From assembly GCF_022448905.1 (NCBI RefSeq), contig NZ_JAKVCW010000004.1:248001-312000 (forward strand): 64,000 bases of DNA, in the 5' to 3' direction. Source of the DNA: Shimia sp. GTDB lineage: Bacteria > Pseudomonadota > Alphaproteobacteria > Rhodobacterales > Rhodobacteraceae. The notes under the pieces are model-generated. The model was not told where the DNA came from and searched no databases. It saw only the letters and a list, made by a program, of their open reading frames with translations. Below are positions 37,423 to 45,603 of the stretch, one piece after another (positions within the stretch are counted from its first letter, which is position 1; each line of letters begins with the position of its first letter). The translations under genes and the position numbers were made by a program.

Positions 37423-38252
37423 TGACACAAACTCTTGCAGAAATGGCGGTGGAGGTCCTCACCACCGCCGACGGTCGTACCAAAACCGCAATTTCCAAAA
37501 AACACGCCGAAGCGTGGTTTGCCGCGCGCGAAGCCGGTAACCCATTGCCCATCGGCACCGCTAATCCACCGCTGCAACCGGCCCGACCGGAGCAACCGGA
37601 GCTTTTGAACCCACGCGACGTGCCCCGCCGCAAACCTGGCAGCCCGCAGGGCCGCATCGCCATGCTGCACGCTGTGGCGCACATCGAGCTCAACGCCGTG
37701 GACCTGCACTGGGACATCATCGCCCGCTTCACCGACGTTGACATGCCGCTGGGATTCTATGACGACTGGGTCAAATCTGCCGCCGAAGAATCCAACCACT
37801 TCAACCTGATATGCGACAGTCTTGAAGCCAAAGACAGTTTCTACGGCGCGCTCCCTGCGCACGCCGGCATGTGGCGCGCAGCTGAGGATACAGTTGATGA
37901 CCTGATGGGTCGTCTCGCTGTGGTGCCAATGGTGCTCGAAGCCCGCGGCTTGGATGTAACCCCAGGCATGATCCGCATCTTTGAAAACGCCAAAGACGCG
38001 CAAACACTGGAAGCCCTGCGCATCATTTACGCCGAAGAAGTGGGCCACGTCGCTTATGGCTCCAAGTGGTTCAACTTCCTCTGCGGCCGCCACGCGCTTG
38101 ACCCCAAAGTCACCTTCCACGGCTTGGTACAGAAATACTTCCACGGCGCTCTGAAACCGCCGTTCAACGAAGAAAAACGCGCCGACGCTGGCCTACCGCC
38201 AGACTTCTATTGGCCGCTCGCCGACGAAGAGCCGCCCGCCTACGCCCGCTGA
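37422..38252 (+). CDS. DUF455 ferritin-like protein
   Basis: 276 residues of the DUF455 ferritin-like four-helix family. Metal-ligand type motifs are visible: AHIELNAVDLHWD, AAEESNHFNL (EExxH) and YAEEVGHVAYG (EExxH). These should form a di-metal site; the substrate is unknown. Related proteins occur beside tRNA- or redox-related genes. The start overlaps the bcp stop (TGATG), so the two are translationally coupled and may act together against peroxides or on reactive metal chemistry, which is inference. Confidence 0.88.
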   Translation: MTQTLAEMAVEVLTTADGRTKTAISKKHAEAWFAAREAGNPLPIGTANPPLQPARPEQPELLNPRDVPRRKPGSPQGRIAMLHAVAHIELNAVDLHWDIIARFTDVDMPLGFYDDWVKSAAEESNHFNLICDSLEAKDSFYGALPAHAGMWRAAEDTVDDLMGRLAVVPMVLEARGLDVTPGMIRIFENAKDAQTLEALRIIYAEEVGHVAYGSKWFNFLCGRHALDPKVTFHGLVQKYFHGALKPPFNEEKRADAGLPPDFYWPLADEEPPAYAR

Positions 38253-38441
38253 ACATCGGCGGCAAACCGCCCATCTCTGCGCCACATCCGCGCCATACCC
38301 GCCTAAAAAGGTCAAAATCCTTGCCGGACATGGCCCAGGCGGCTAAAACCCTGCCCCAAGGCGCCATCAAAAGGCGTTGGGGACAAAGGGTTGCGCCGGG
38401 GGTGGCGTGCTCTGGGATGGGACTAAACAAGGAATTCTTCC

Positions 38442-39755
38442 GTGAGAACACGACTCGCGATCCGCGCGCACGCGATCCTGGAACGCTTCTTTCCGGAACG
38501 CAGGCTCTTTCTTCGGTCAGACACAGACACCCGCTTCATTCGCCTGAAGCCAAGCACGCAGCTTGTTGCTTTTGTCGGCTCTTCCGCCATCGTCGCCTGG
38601 GCCATCATCGCCACCGCAATCCTGTTGATGGACAGCATTGGCTCCGGCAATTTCCGGGAACAAGCCAAGCGCGACCAACTCACCTATGAGCAGCGCCTGA
38701 ACGCCCTTTCCTCTGAACGCGACATGCGCACCGAGGAGGCTCTGGCGGCACAAGCCCGCTTCAACTCCGCACTCACACAAATTTCCGATATGCAGTCCGA
38801 ACTGCTCGCTTCGGAAATCCGTCGCAAAGAGCTGGAAACCGGCATCGAGGTCATCCAGGCCACCCTGCGCCGCACTATGCAGGAGCGGGAACTCGCCCGC
38901 GCCGAGGTTGTCGCCCGCGATCAGGCCCAAGCAGAGACCCAAACGGCTCTTATCGGCTCTTCGCCTTTGGGCAATGACATGCTGGACGTGCTGTCCACCG
39001 CGCTCAATGAAACCGCCGCTGAGCGGGACGAAGTGGTTGCCAACGCCCAACTGGCCCTGCGAGCCGCTGAGGAAATGGAGCGTGAACTCCTGCTGATGGA
39101 AGAGAAGAATGATAAAATCTTCCGCCAGCTCGAAGACGCGATGACCGTCTCTGTAGAGCCGCTGACCAAAATGTTCACCGCCGCCGGTCTGGATACCAAA
39201 AGCCTGATGGATGAGGTTCGTCGCGGCTATCAGGGCCAAGGCGGCCCGATGATGCCTCTCAGCTTCTCCACCAAAGGCGCGGAGATTTCGGAAGAAACCC
39301 TACGCGCCAACCGCCTTCTAGAACAGCTGGATCAGTTGAACGTCTACCGCATCGCTGCGGAAACCGTGCCGTTTGACAATCCACTGAAGTCCGCCTTCCG
39401 CTACACCTCTGGTTTTGGCATGCGTTGGGGCCGGATGCACAAAGGCACCGATTTTGCCGCCCGCTATGGCACGCCGATCCATTCCACAGCGGAAGGTGTG
39501 GTGGTTCATGCCGGCTGGCTGTCCGGTTACGGGCGTCTCATCAAAATCAAACATGACCACGGAATTGAAACCCGCTATGCCCACTTGGCGAAAATCCGCG
39601 TGAAGGAAGGCCAAAGGGTCTCGCGCGGCGACCATATTGGTGATATGGGCAATTCTGGACGCTCGACCGGCACGCATTTGCACTACGAAGTGCGCGTCAA
39701 TGGTCGCGCAGTGAACCCGATGACATTTATCAAGGCTGGAAGAGATGTTTTCTAA
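38442..39755 (+). CDS. membrane-anchored M23 metallopeptidase with coiled coil
   Basis: 437 residues starting at GTG 38442 after AAGGAA. A cytoplasmic N-terminus, one membrane helix (about 41-63), a long coiled coil (75-230), and a C-terminal M23/LytM domain (about 320-430). The zinc ligands are present: H333 and D337 in MHKGTDFAA, and H414 in THLHYE. The enzyme should cleave peptide cross-links in peptidoglycan. It overlaps the bactofilin gene by 11 bp. The coupling of an M23 peptidase and a bactofilin is known from cell-shape systems in Helicobacter and in stalked or budding alphaproteobacteria. Confidence 0.93.
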   Translation: MRTRLAIRAHAILERFFPERRLFLRSDTDTRFIRLKPSTQLVAFVGSSAIVAWAIIATAILLMDSIGSGNFREQAKRDQLTYEQRLNALSSERDMRTEEALAAQARFNSALTQISDMQSELLASEIRRKELETGIEVIQATLRRTMQERELARAEVVARDQAQAETQTALIGSSPLGNDMLDVLSTALNETAAERDEVVANAQLALRAAEEMERELLLMEEKNDKIFRQLEDAMTVSVEPLTKMFTAAGLDTKSLMDEVRRGYQGQGGPMMPLSFSTKGAEISEETLRANRLLEQLDQLNVYRIAAETVPFDNPLKSAFRYTSGFGMRWGRMHKGTDFAARYGTPIHSTAEGVVVHAGWLSGYGRLIKIKHDHGIETRYAHLAKIRVKEGQRVSRGDHIGDMGNSGRSTGTHLHYEVRVNGRAVNPMTFIKAGRDVF

Positions 39756-40278
39756 GAGCAAAATCAACGACCCCGCACCGACTACAGACACTCCGGCCAA
39801 GCCTGCGGCCGCCGACGCCTCCCCGATTCCGGCGGCACCGGCCAAGGCCAGCGAATTCAAAAGCGCGTCTGCCCCAAAAGCCAAGCCACCTGCCTCTGTG
39901 CTGTCCTCTGACCTGCACATCTCCGGCAACATGAAAACCACCGGTGACATTCAGGTGGAAGGCACTGTTGAAGGCGACATCCGCGCCCACCTGCTGACCG
40001 TTGGCGAAAGCGCCACCATCAAAGGTGAGATCATCGCAGACGACGTGGTCATCAACGGCCGCATCGTCGGCCGCGTACGTGGTCTGAAAGTACGCCTGAC
40101 CTCCACTGCGCGTGTAGAAGGCGACATCATCCACAAGACCATCGCCATCGAAAGCGGCGCCCACTTTGAAGGCTCCGTACAGCGCCAGGACGATCCACTG
40201 ACCGTTGGCAAAGCCGCCGCGCCAAAGGCCGCAGCCCCTACTGCCGCGCCCGCCGCTGCCGCAAAGCCAGCGAAATAA
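39745..40278 (+). CDS. bactofilin
   Basis: 177 residues. A disordered Pro/Ala-rich N-terminal region (about 1-50) precedes a DUF583 bactofilin core (about 50-150): HISGNMKTTGDIQVEGTVEGDI, GEIIADDVVINGRIVGRV and AIESGAHFEGSVQR, a right-handed beta-helix with glycine turns. A Pro/Ala-rich tail ends the protein. Bactofilins polymerise without nucleotide and scaffold localised wall remodelling. The start lies within the end of the M23 gene (11 bp overlap), and an intrinsic terminator follows. The pair makes a very probable functional module. Confidence 0.93.
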   Translation: MFSKSKINDPAPTTDTPAKPAAADASPIPAAPAKASEFKSASAPKAKPPASVLSSDLHISGNMKTTGDIQVEGTVEGDIRAHLLTVGESATIKGEIIADDVVINGRIVGRVRGLKVRLTSTARVEGDIIHKTIAIESGAHFEGSVQRQDDPLTVGKAAAPKAAAPTAAPAAAAKPAK

Positions 40279-40303
40279 GCGACAAAATCGCCACAGACGT
40301 TTG

Positions 40304-40336
40304 AAACCGCTGCGCCCTTGGCGCGGCGGTTTTCTT
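40304..40336 (+). terminator. bactofilin terminator
   Basis: AAACCGC-T-GCGCC with GGCGC-G-GCGGTTT around a CTT loop, followed by a short T-rich stretch. It ends the M23-bactofilin transcript. Confidence 0.85.
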
Positions 40337-40464
40337 GTGGGCAACCGTCTGAAAACACGGCAAAACCTCTAACTGATCACCTTCCAAGCAGAGCAGTCCC
40401 CGCCATCACAGCTGCCAAACCTCCCGATTTTCTCCCCTAGGCAGAGCCAAATTCGCTTCCTACG

Positions 40465-40487
40465 CTCCCAGAAGGTATATTTGGGAG
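40465..40487 (+). promoter_or_regulatory. aqpZ: hairpin over the aqpZ ribosome-binding site
   Basis: CTCCCA (40465-40470) pairs with TGGGAG (40482-40487). The second arm contains the GGGAG Shine-Dalgarno for ATG 40497, so the paired form would hide the ribosome site. Confidence 0.4.
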
Positions 40488-40496
40488 TGATATAAA

Positions 40497-41186
40497 ATGT
40501 TTCAGAAACTCGGCGCAGAATTCATCGGCACCTTCTGGTTGGTGCTCGGCGGCTGTGGCAGTGCGGTCCTTGCAGCCGGTGTGGCGGATGTCGGCATCGG
40601 CTGGCTTGGCGTCAGCTTCGCCTTTGGTCTTACGGTGATGACCATGGCCTATGCTGTGGGCCACATCTCCGGCGGACACTTCAACCCCGCCGTCAGCCTT
40701 GGCCTCATGATCGGGGGCCGTTTTGAGGCCAAAGACCTGATCCCCTACTGGGTAGCACAAGTTGCCGGCGCCATCGCCGCAGCGATAGTTCTTTACCTCA
40801 TTGTCTCCGGCGCGCCTGAGTTTGCCGGTGTCGGCGGATTTGCTTCCAACGGCTACGGTGAGGCGTCTCCGCAAGGCTACTCCATGATGTCTGCTCTGAT
40901 CATCGAAGTGGTCCTGACTGCAGCCTTCCTCTTCATCATCCTCGGGTCCACCTCCTCTGGCGCACCCGCAGGCTTTGCCCCCATCGCTATTGGCCTGGGC
41001 TTGACCCTGATCCACTTGATCTCCATCCCGGTCACCAACACCTCGGTGAACCCCGCCCGCTCTACCGGCGTGGCGCTTTTTGCCGACGGTCCCGCTCTGG
41101 CACAACTCTGGTTGTTCTGGGTTGCCCCTTTGCTTGGCGGCGCAATTGGTGGCATTCTGTGGAAGGTCATCGGCTCTGACGAGTAA
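40497..41186 (+). CDS. aqpZ: aquaporin Z
   Basis: 229 residues, six helices with two half-helix NPA motifs: [13 protein letters not shown] near residue 60 and [11 protein letters not shown] near 180. [20 protein letters not shown] at the start is typical of AqpZ-type water channels; the small, uncharged residues near the second NPA fit a water rather than glycerol channel. It is transcribed alone, with a hairpin over its ribosome site and a terminator afterwards. Confidence 0.96.
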   Translation: MFQKLGAEFIGTFWLVLGGCGSAVLAAGVADVGIGWLGVSFAFGLTVMTMAYAVGHISGGHFNPAVSLGLMIGGRFEAKDLIPYWVAQVAGAIAAAIVLYLIVSGAPEFAGVGGFASNGYGEASPQGYSMMSALIIEVVLTAAFLFIILGSTSSGAPAGFAPIAIGLGLTLIHLISIPVTNTSVNPARSTGVALFADGPALAQLWLFWVAPLLGGAIGGILWKVIGSDE

Positions 41187-41199
41187 CCCGTAAACCACC

Positions 41200-41227
41200 G
41201 CGAGGGCGCACAGCCCTCGCCCTTTGT
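41200..41227 (+). terminator. aqpZ terminator
   Basis: Perfect eight-base arms GCGAGGGC and GCCCTCGC with loop GCACA, and a weak T tail. Confidence 0.7.
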
Positions 41228-41285
41228 ATCAGTGGCAAGGATACGGTGACCCAAAAGGACCAAACCAACCCCGGGGAGCCCCACA

Positions 41286-41612
41286 ATGAAATGTCTGACT
41301 CTGCCACTTGCTGCGGCGCTTTTGACCGCAACCGCTGCCACCGCCGAAGACCTGCAATTCCTGCTCGTCAATGAATCCAGCGCAGCCGTCACCGCCTTCC
41401 ACGTCAGCACCTCTTCCTCTGACAGTTGGGAAGAAAACCTGATTGCCGGCGGCTAATTGGACTCCGGCTATGAAATCAACGTGCTGATCGCGGACGGTTA
41501 AACCACCTGTGTTTACGACGTGCTGGCAGAATTTGCCGACGGCGCCACGTTGGAAGACTACAACCTCGATCTCTGCGAAATGGGTAGCTACACCTTCGCC
41601 GACTACCCCTAA
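41286..41612 (+). pseudogene. small secreted-protein gene with two in-frame TAA codons
   Basis: From ATG 41286 a single frame of 109 codons runs to TAA at 41610-41612 but is broken by TAA at 41454-41456 (codon 57) and 41499-41501 (codon 72). Ignoring them, it reads as a complete small exported protein: signal peptide (LPLAAALLTATAATA), a beta-rich body with SDSWEENLIAGG, LDSGYEINVLIADG, TTCVYDVLAEF and the ending YTFADYP. GGGGAG lies upstream. Continuous sense beyond both stops argues for a recently inactivated gene. Stop-codon read-through or a sequence error cannot be ruled out. Codon 1-56 would yield a truncated peptide. Confidence 0.78.
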
Positions 41613-41624
41613 CCTGAGCCCGCT

Positions 41625-42368
41625 TTACAGCACATTGTAGTGCTCCACAGCGGGCTCAAACACTTTGGCATCCAGCAGGGAAAATTTCTCGAAACCCTCG
41701 GTCGCGCTCTGTATCCGGTCACAGCGAAATGTGCGCGGCGCATCCCGCAAATGATCCCAGGCCAGCACATACCACACCGGCGAACACAGCAGCAGGTAAT
41801 GCGGCGCAATCGTGCGCTTAGATTTCGCCCCGTCCTCGCGCACATAGGAAATCTCCACCAGTTTCTGGTTGAGAAACGCCTGATGCAAGGTCTGCACCAC
41901 CCGCGGCTTCGGCTCCCCCATGGATGTCTGCACCGGCAGAGACGCCTGCTCCGCAATTAAAATCCGTTTCTTGATGCCTTCCACAGCCCGCCGCTTCTCT
42001 TTGGAAAACGACGCAATCAACTGCCGCCGAATGGAGCCCATCTTGGCCAGAAACAGCGGCGAGTTCATCTGCTCTGCCACCGCCAGGCTGATCAAAAGGT
42101 CGACACTCTCCGCGTAAGACAGGTTGAGCCGGCCTACACCCCAGTTCACATCCATGCGCACGCCACCACCCCGGCCGCGTTCCGCCTCAATCGGCATGCC
42201 CTGCGCCCGCATGATCTCCAGATCCCGCGCAATGGTGCGCCGGCTCACCCCATGGGTCTTGGCCAAATCCTCAACCGTACAGGGCTCTTCGCCCTTTAGC
42301 TGGGCCGCGATCTGATCCAACCGCATCATCCGGGTTTGTGCATCCGCACGCGAACGTTTCTGTGTCAT
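41625..42368 (-). CDS. HTH-WYL regulator (YafY/DeoR-like)
   Basis: 247 residues. A winged-helix domain (about residues 12-65: LKGEEPCTVEDLAKTHGVSRRTIARDLEIMRAQG) is followed by a WYL domain (about 135-220; PHYLLLCSPVWYVLAWDHLRD) that senses small ligands or nucleic acids. ATG 42368 begins MTQKRSRADAQTRMMRLDQI; the frame runs further upstream but crosses the divergent gene. It is divergent from the ABM-domain gene with 70 bp between the starts and may control that gene. Ligand unknown. Confidence 0.88.
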   Translation of the reverse strand: MTQKRSRADAQTRMMRLDQIAAQLKGEEPCTVEDLAKTHGVSRRTIARDLEIMRAQGMPIEAERGRGGGVRMDVNWGVGRLNLSYAESVDLLISLAVAEQMNSPLFLAKMGSIRRQLIASFSKEKRRAVEGIKKRILIAEQASLPVQTSMGEPKPRVVQTLHQAFLNQKLVEISYVREDGAKSKRTIAPHYLLLCSPVWYVLAWDHLRDAPRTFRCDRIQSATEGFEKFSLLDAKVFEPAVEHYNVL

Positions 42369-42438
42369 GCGCACAAATAGGACATAAAACGGCGCATTAC
42401 TCAATATCCCGTCCCTGTCACACATACAGGAGACTCCC

Positions 42439-42759
42439 ATGACACCCATCACCGTTCTGGCCCCGATCAAACTGGCGCCCAACAAGACCGAAGCCGACCT
42501 GCTGGCGGCCTCCGCCAAATTCCAATCTGAGTTTGTCGCCCATGAACCGGGTGTGCTGCGCCGCGAGCTGGTCCGCGCCCAAGACGGCACCTATCTCGAC
42601 ATCGTGCAATTCCGCAGCGAGGCCGATATGGCCGAGGTCATCGAAAAAGAAATGCAATCGCCAGCCTGCGCCGACTTCTTTTCCGTGATGGACCTGACCG
42701 ACTTTTACCCGGATGCCCCTATGGACACCTACGTCTCACTGGAAACCCACGCGGCCTAA
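42439..42759 (+). CDS. ABM-like small alpha/beta barrel protein
   Basis: 106 residues with the beta-alpha-beta pattern of the antibiotic biosynthesis monooxygenase superfamily (ITVLAPIKLAPNKTEADLL, REL-VRAQDGTYLDIVQF, then EKEMQSPACADFFSVMDL). The family includes quinol monooxygenases and heme-degrading enzymes as well as non-enzymatic proteins; the exact role is unknown. AGGAGACTCCC precedes ATG 42439. The WYL regulator is divergent and likely governs it. Confidence 0.72.
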   Translation: MTPITVLAPIKLAPNKTEADLLAASAKFQSEFVAHEPGVLRRELVRAQDGTYLDIVQFRSEADMAEVIEKEMQSPACADFFSVMDLTDFYPDAPMDTYVSLETHAA

Positions 42760-42760
42760 A

Positions 42761-43987
42761 TCAGTTGAACACCAGCGCCTTCACCGGAATGACAATCGCC
42801 ATGGCGCGAATGACCACCGCATTGGTCACGCCCAGCCCGTCAATCGCCTTATACATAAAGGCATGAAGGCCGGTGAGCCCGTTTTCCGCGATGAATTGGG
42901 AGTGGTCCGTAAAGCCAACCCCGGTGCAGCGACTGCCTGGCGGCACGCCCTCCACTTTCTCCGGAAAGATCGGCTCCATAATCGCCAACAAGGTGCCGGG
43001 CCGAATGCGGTCCTGAATATCAATCAAATTGTCGCCGGGCCGAAACTGTCCGGCGGCAATCGTGTCCTGCACCTGCACCACCCGCATCGGGATCACCGTC
43101 AATGGCTTCGCCGGGCAGGTCATTTCAATCAACATGCCCTCTTTCACGATGCCCGCTGAAATCTGCCGGAAGCCCGCCATGAACCGCCGTGGCCCCGCCA
43201 TATCCGCCACGAGAACACCGGCAGGCCGCAGGATCGGGTTGATCACATCACCGGGCTTGAGCTGAAACTGCGTCACCGTCCCGCTGACCCCGGCATACAC
43301 CGTGGACAAGGCAATCTCCGTCTCCGCCTGCGCCAAGGCCGCCTCGGCACTGTCCCGCTGTGCTGGCAAAGTGTCACTGACCCGCAAGGTGGCCGCCTGC
43401 ACCGCCGCAATCGCCGCGTTGCGCTGGCCCTCGGCCACATCCACCGCATTGGACAACTGTTCCAACTCCTGCTCTGTCACCACGGTGCTGTTGCGCTCTG
43501 CAATGCTTTGCCGCCGCTGCAAATCATCCCGCGCCTGGGTCAGCTGCGCCTCAGAAGCATCCAACTGCGCCTGCGCTCCGGCAATCTCTGTGGCGCCAAG
43601 CAGCAAGGCCGCATCTACCTCCGCAATCTGCCGCCGCGCCGTTTCCGCCGCCGCTTCTTGCCGCGAGGTATCCAGCCGGAACAACGGATCCCCTTCCGCC
43701 ACCCGGTCATGGTTGCTCACATAAACCTCCGCCACACGGCCACCGGATTCTGACAGGATCGTCACGGTGCGGAAGAACGAGGTGATCTTGTCCGAGGTTG
43801 GGTGATAATAGAAAATCAACGTGATCAGTGAAATCGCCAGTACTGCGCAGCACGAAATTCCCCAGCGCAACTCGTACCAGACGTTGAAGAATGTGATCTC
43901 ATACCCCAGACGTTTACCCTGCGCAAAACGGCGATACAGGATATCCGGCACCAAGGTCACAAGGCAGCTCAACATCAACTCAAGCAT
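42761..43987 (-). CDS. HlyD-family membrane fusion protein
   Basis: 408 residues from ATG 43987. A first hydrophobic stretch and a strong membrane helix (about residues 45-70) anchor a periplasmic protein with the biotinyl-lipoyl-like strand GGRVAEVYVSNHDRVAEGDPLFRLDTS, a coiled-coil hairpin (about 120-220), and a C-terminal barrel (VYAGVSGTVTQFQLKPGDVINP). This is the HlyD/EmrA-type membrane fusion protein. No ABC or MFS pump is adjacent; instead it overlaps a small DUF3302-type gene, the same pairing as yiaV-yiaW of E. coli. It may act with that partner rather than a pump. Confidence 0.88.
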   Translation of the reverse strand: MLELMLSCLVTLVPDILYRRFAQGKRLGYEITFFNVWYELRWGISCCAVLAISLITLIFYYHPTSDKITSFFRTVTILSESGGRVAEVYVSNHDRVAEGDPLFRLDTSRQEAAAETARRQIAEVDAALLLGATEIAGAQAQLDASEAQLTQARDDLQRRQSIAERNSTVVTEQELEQLSNAVDVAEGQRNAAIAAVQAATLRVSDTLPAQRDSAEAALAQAETEIALSTVYAGVSGTVTQFQLKPGDVINPILRPAGVLVADMAGPRRFMAGFRQISAGIVKEGMLIEMTCPAKPLTVIPMRVVQVQDTIAAGQFRPGDNLIDIQDRIRPGTLLAIMEPIFPEKVEGVPPGSRCTGVGFTDHSQFIAENGLTGLHAFMYKAIDGLGVTNAVVIRAMAIVIPVKALVFN

Positions 43988-44372
43988 TGTCCTGCACCTT
44001 CGCCTCTGCCTCGACCTCAACAGCCTCTTCCGGTGCGGCATCTATCTCCGGAGGCGCCTCCCGTGCGGCCAGCGCCTGATCTACCCGCGCAAAATGATCC
44101 GGGAACAGCTCATGAAACGGAATCGCCGCCAGCAATATGCCCGCAATCCAGAACGCGTTGTTCATGGTGAAAAGAGAAATCACGCCCAAAATGCCAACGA
44201 TCTGCATCTGAATTTTGTGACTGCCAGAGGCCATGCGGTCAGGAATGGCCTGCACTGTGAAATACAGCGCTCCAAGGCCTAGCAAAACCACGACCAGAAA
44301 GATGCCAATTCCCAGCATAAAGTAGTCTGTGCCACCAGGCGCAACGACAAAAAAAGGTAGTTCGGCGTCCAT
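43980..44372 (-). CDS. DUF3302-like small membrane protein (YiaW-like)
   Basis: 130 residues from ATG 44372, with GGGGAGG seven bases upstream; the extension to 44387 lacks a ribosome site. DYFMLGIGIFLVVVLLGLGALY forms one helix, ILGVISLFTMNNAFWIAGILLAAIPF a second, followed by an acidic Glu/Ala-rich tail. The helix arrangement matches DUF3302, seen with HlyD proteins. It overlaps the HlyD gene by eight bases and precedes it in the same operon. Function unknown. Confidence 0.78.
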   Translation of the reverse strand: MDAELPFFVVAPGGTDYFMLGIGIFLVVVLLGLGALYFTVQAIPDRMASGSHKIQMQIVGILGVISLFTMNNAFWIAGILLAAIPFHELFPDHFARVDQALAAREAPPEIDAAPEEAVEVEAEAKVQDNA

Positions 44373-44470
44373 CTCGCGCCTCCCCAAAAGCTATTGAAAT
44401 CCCAATAACTTCAACCGTAACGCGGAAAACCGGTTTCAATCAACGGTTCTGACATGTTTGGCGCGCGGGC

Positions 44471-45451
44471 TTACTTGTCCAGCATCCATTGCCCATCCGG
44501 CCAAAACGCATGAAAGGCAAAGGCAAACAGCACATCATGCGGCACATCGTTTCCGCTGCCGTCCCTCACCCGAATGGTGCCCACATCCTTGCTCTTGCCG
44601 ATGTTGGCTTTGTCCAACGCCGACGCCTGCCCCGCCTGCCAAGAGATGGTGATCCCCGCTTCTGACACGTTGCCTTCCTCGGCCAATCGCGTCATCGGCC
44701 AGGCCCGATCCCCCACGCGCACCACCCGCACCAAGGGTGGCACCCCATGCGGCGGGTTCTCCCCGCTAAACAGAAACGGCCGCGCCGAGCTGTCATAACG
44801 CACATAAGGATTGCGCCCATAGTCACGGTTGTATGGCGGCTCCGCCATCACCAGCCCCTCCGGATGCCGCGCCTTGAACTGCGCCCAGCTCTCCATCCAG
44901 GTGGGCAAAGCCTTCAGCCTCACCCCGGTCATCTCACCCACAATCCCAGTGCCAATCGCCTGCTGCCACCAGCTCTGGGTCTCGCGGTCATACATCACCA
45001 TGTCGCTGTTGCGCAGCTTGCCCGACACCCCAAGCGTCAGAACTTTGCCTTTGGCCCGCCGATCAAAGGTGATTGCAGAATTGCACAACGGGCAAAAAGT
45101 GACCGCAATGGGCGTCTTGCCCACCTGATCATTTACAATCTCATGCCAGGTCAGATAGCGGATCGGATAAGCCCGTGGCAGCTCACCGGGCATCTCCACC
45201 GTCACCACCGGCTCGCGATCCCCAATCCGGCTCTCGTCGCCAACCCGAATGAACTGCGGATCACTCAGCGCTGGAATCCCATCTTTGGGCGGCCCACCAC
45301 TCATGATCTCGACCCAATTGTTGATGCTGGTTCTGGAAAAATCCGTCTCCGGCCACTCATGCTTCCAGAAACTCGGATCAGCCCAAGCCGTCCCCCCAAC
45401 AGCCAAAGCCACAGCCACCGCCGCCAAACGTCCCAATCGTTTCAATGCCAT
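44471..45451 (-). CDS. DUF3179 domain secreted protein
   Basis: 326 residues. A signal peptide (MALKRLGRLAAVAVALAVGGTAWA) leads into the DUF3179 domain: PIRYLTWHEIVNDQVGKTP and TFCPLCNSAITFDR, with a conserved Cys-Pro-Leu-Cys pair, then LGVSGKLRNSDMVMYDRETQSWWQQ. The family is extracytoplasmic and of unknown activity. A redox or metal role for the CPLC motif is possible. GGGAGGG precedes ATG 45451. It is divergent from the PRMT-like gene, with a palindrome between. Confidence 0.9.
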   Translation of the reverse strand: MALKRLGRLAAVAVALAVGGTAWADPSFWKHEWPETDFSRTSINNWVEIMSGGPPKDGIPALSDPQFIRVGDESRIGDREPVVTVEMPGELPRAYPIRYLTWHEIVNDQVGKTPIAVTFCPLCNSAITFDRRAKGKVLTLGVSGKLRNSDMVMYDRETQSWWQQAIGTGIVGEMTGVRLKALPTWMESWAQFKARHPEGLVMAEPPYNRDYGRNPYVRYDSSARPFLFSGENPPHGVPPLVRVVRVGDRAWPMTRLAEEGNVSEAGITISWQAGQASALDKANIGKSKDVGTIRVRDGSGNDVPHDVLFAFAFHAFWPDGQWMLDK

Positions 45452-45509
45452 AGACCAACCCTCCCGCGCTTCTCAAAAGCCTGCGCCGAAACCTGCCTCC
45501 GCACCAGCC

Positions 45510-45527
45510 CTCACACGCAGATGTGAG
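45510..45527. promoter_or_regulatory. CTCACA-N6-TGTGAG inverted repeat
   Basis: A perfect six-base inverted repeat with a six-base spacer between the divergent DUF3179 and PRMT-like genes; the spacing resembles a dimeric regulator site. No regulator gene adjoins it. Confidence 0.3.
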
Positions 45528-45603
45528 ACGCCTTTACCAATCCTCAATCCCTCTGCCGCATAGCTAGCTCCGCAGCATTTGCCTCAAAAAAGGAAAATTA
45601 AAG

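Noticed and set aside
38354-38380. Imperfect hairpin before the M23 gene
   Set aside because: A two-base bulge and no T run, so neither terminator nor riboswitch can be argued.
42761-44372. Type I secretion or RND efflux locus around the HlyD gene
   Set aside because: No ABC, RND or MFS pump and no outer-membrane channel gene adjoin; the DUF3302 partner points to a YiaVW-like pair.
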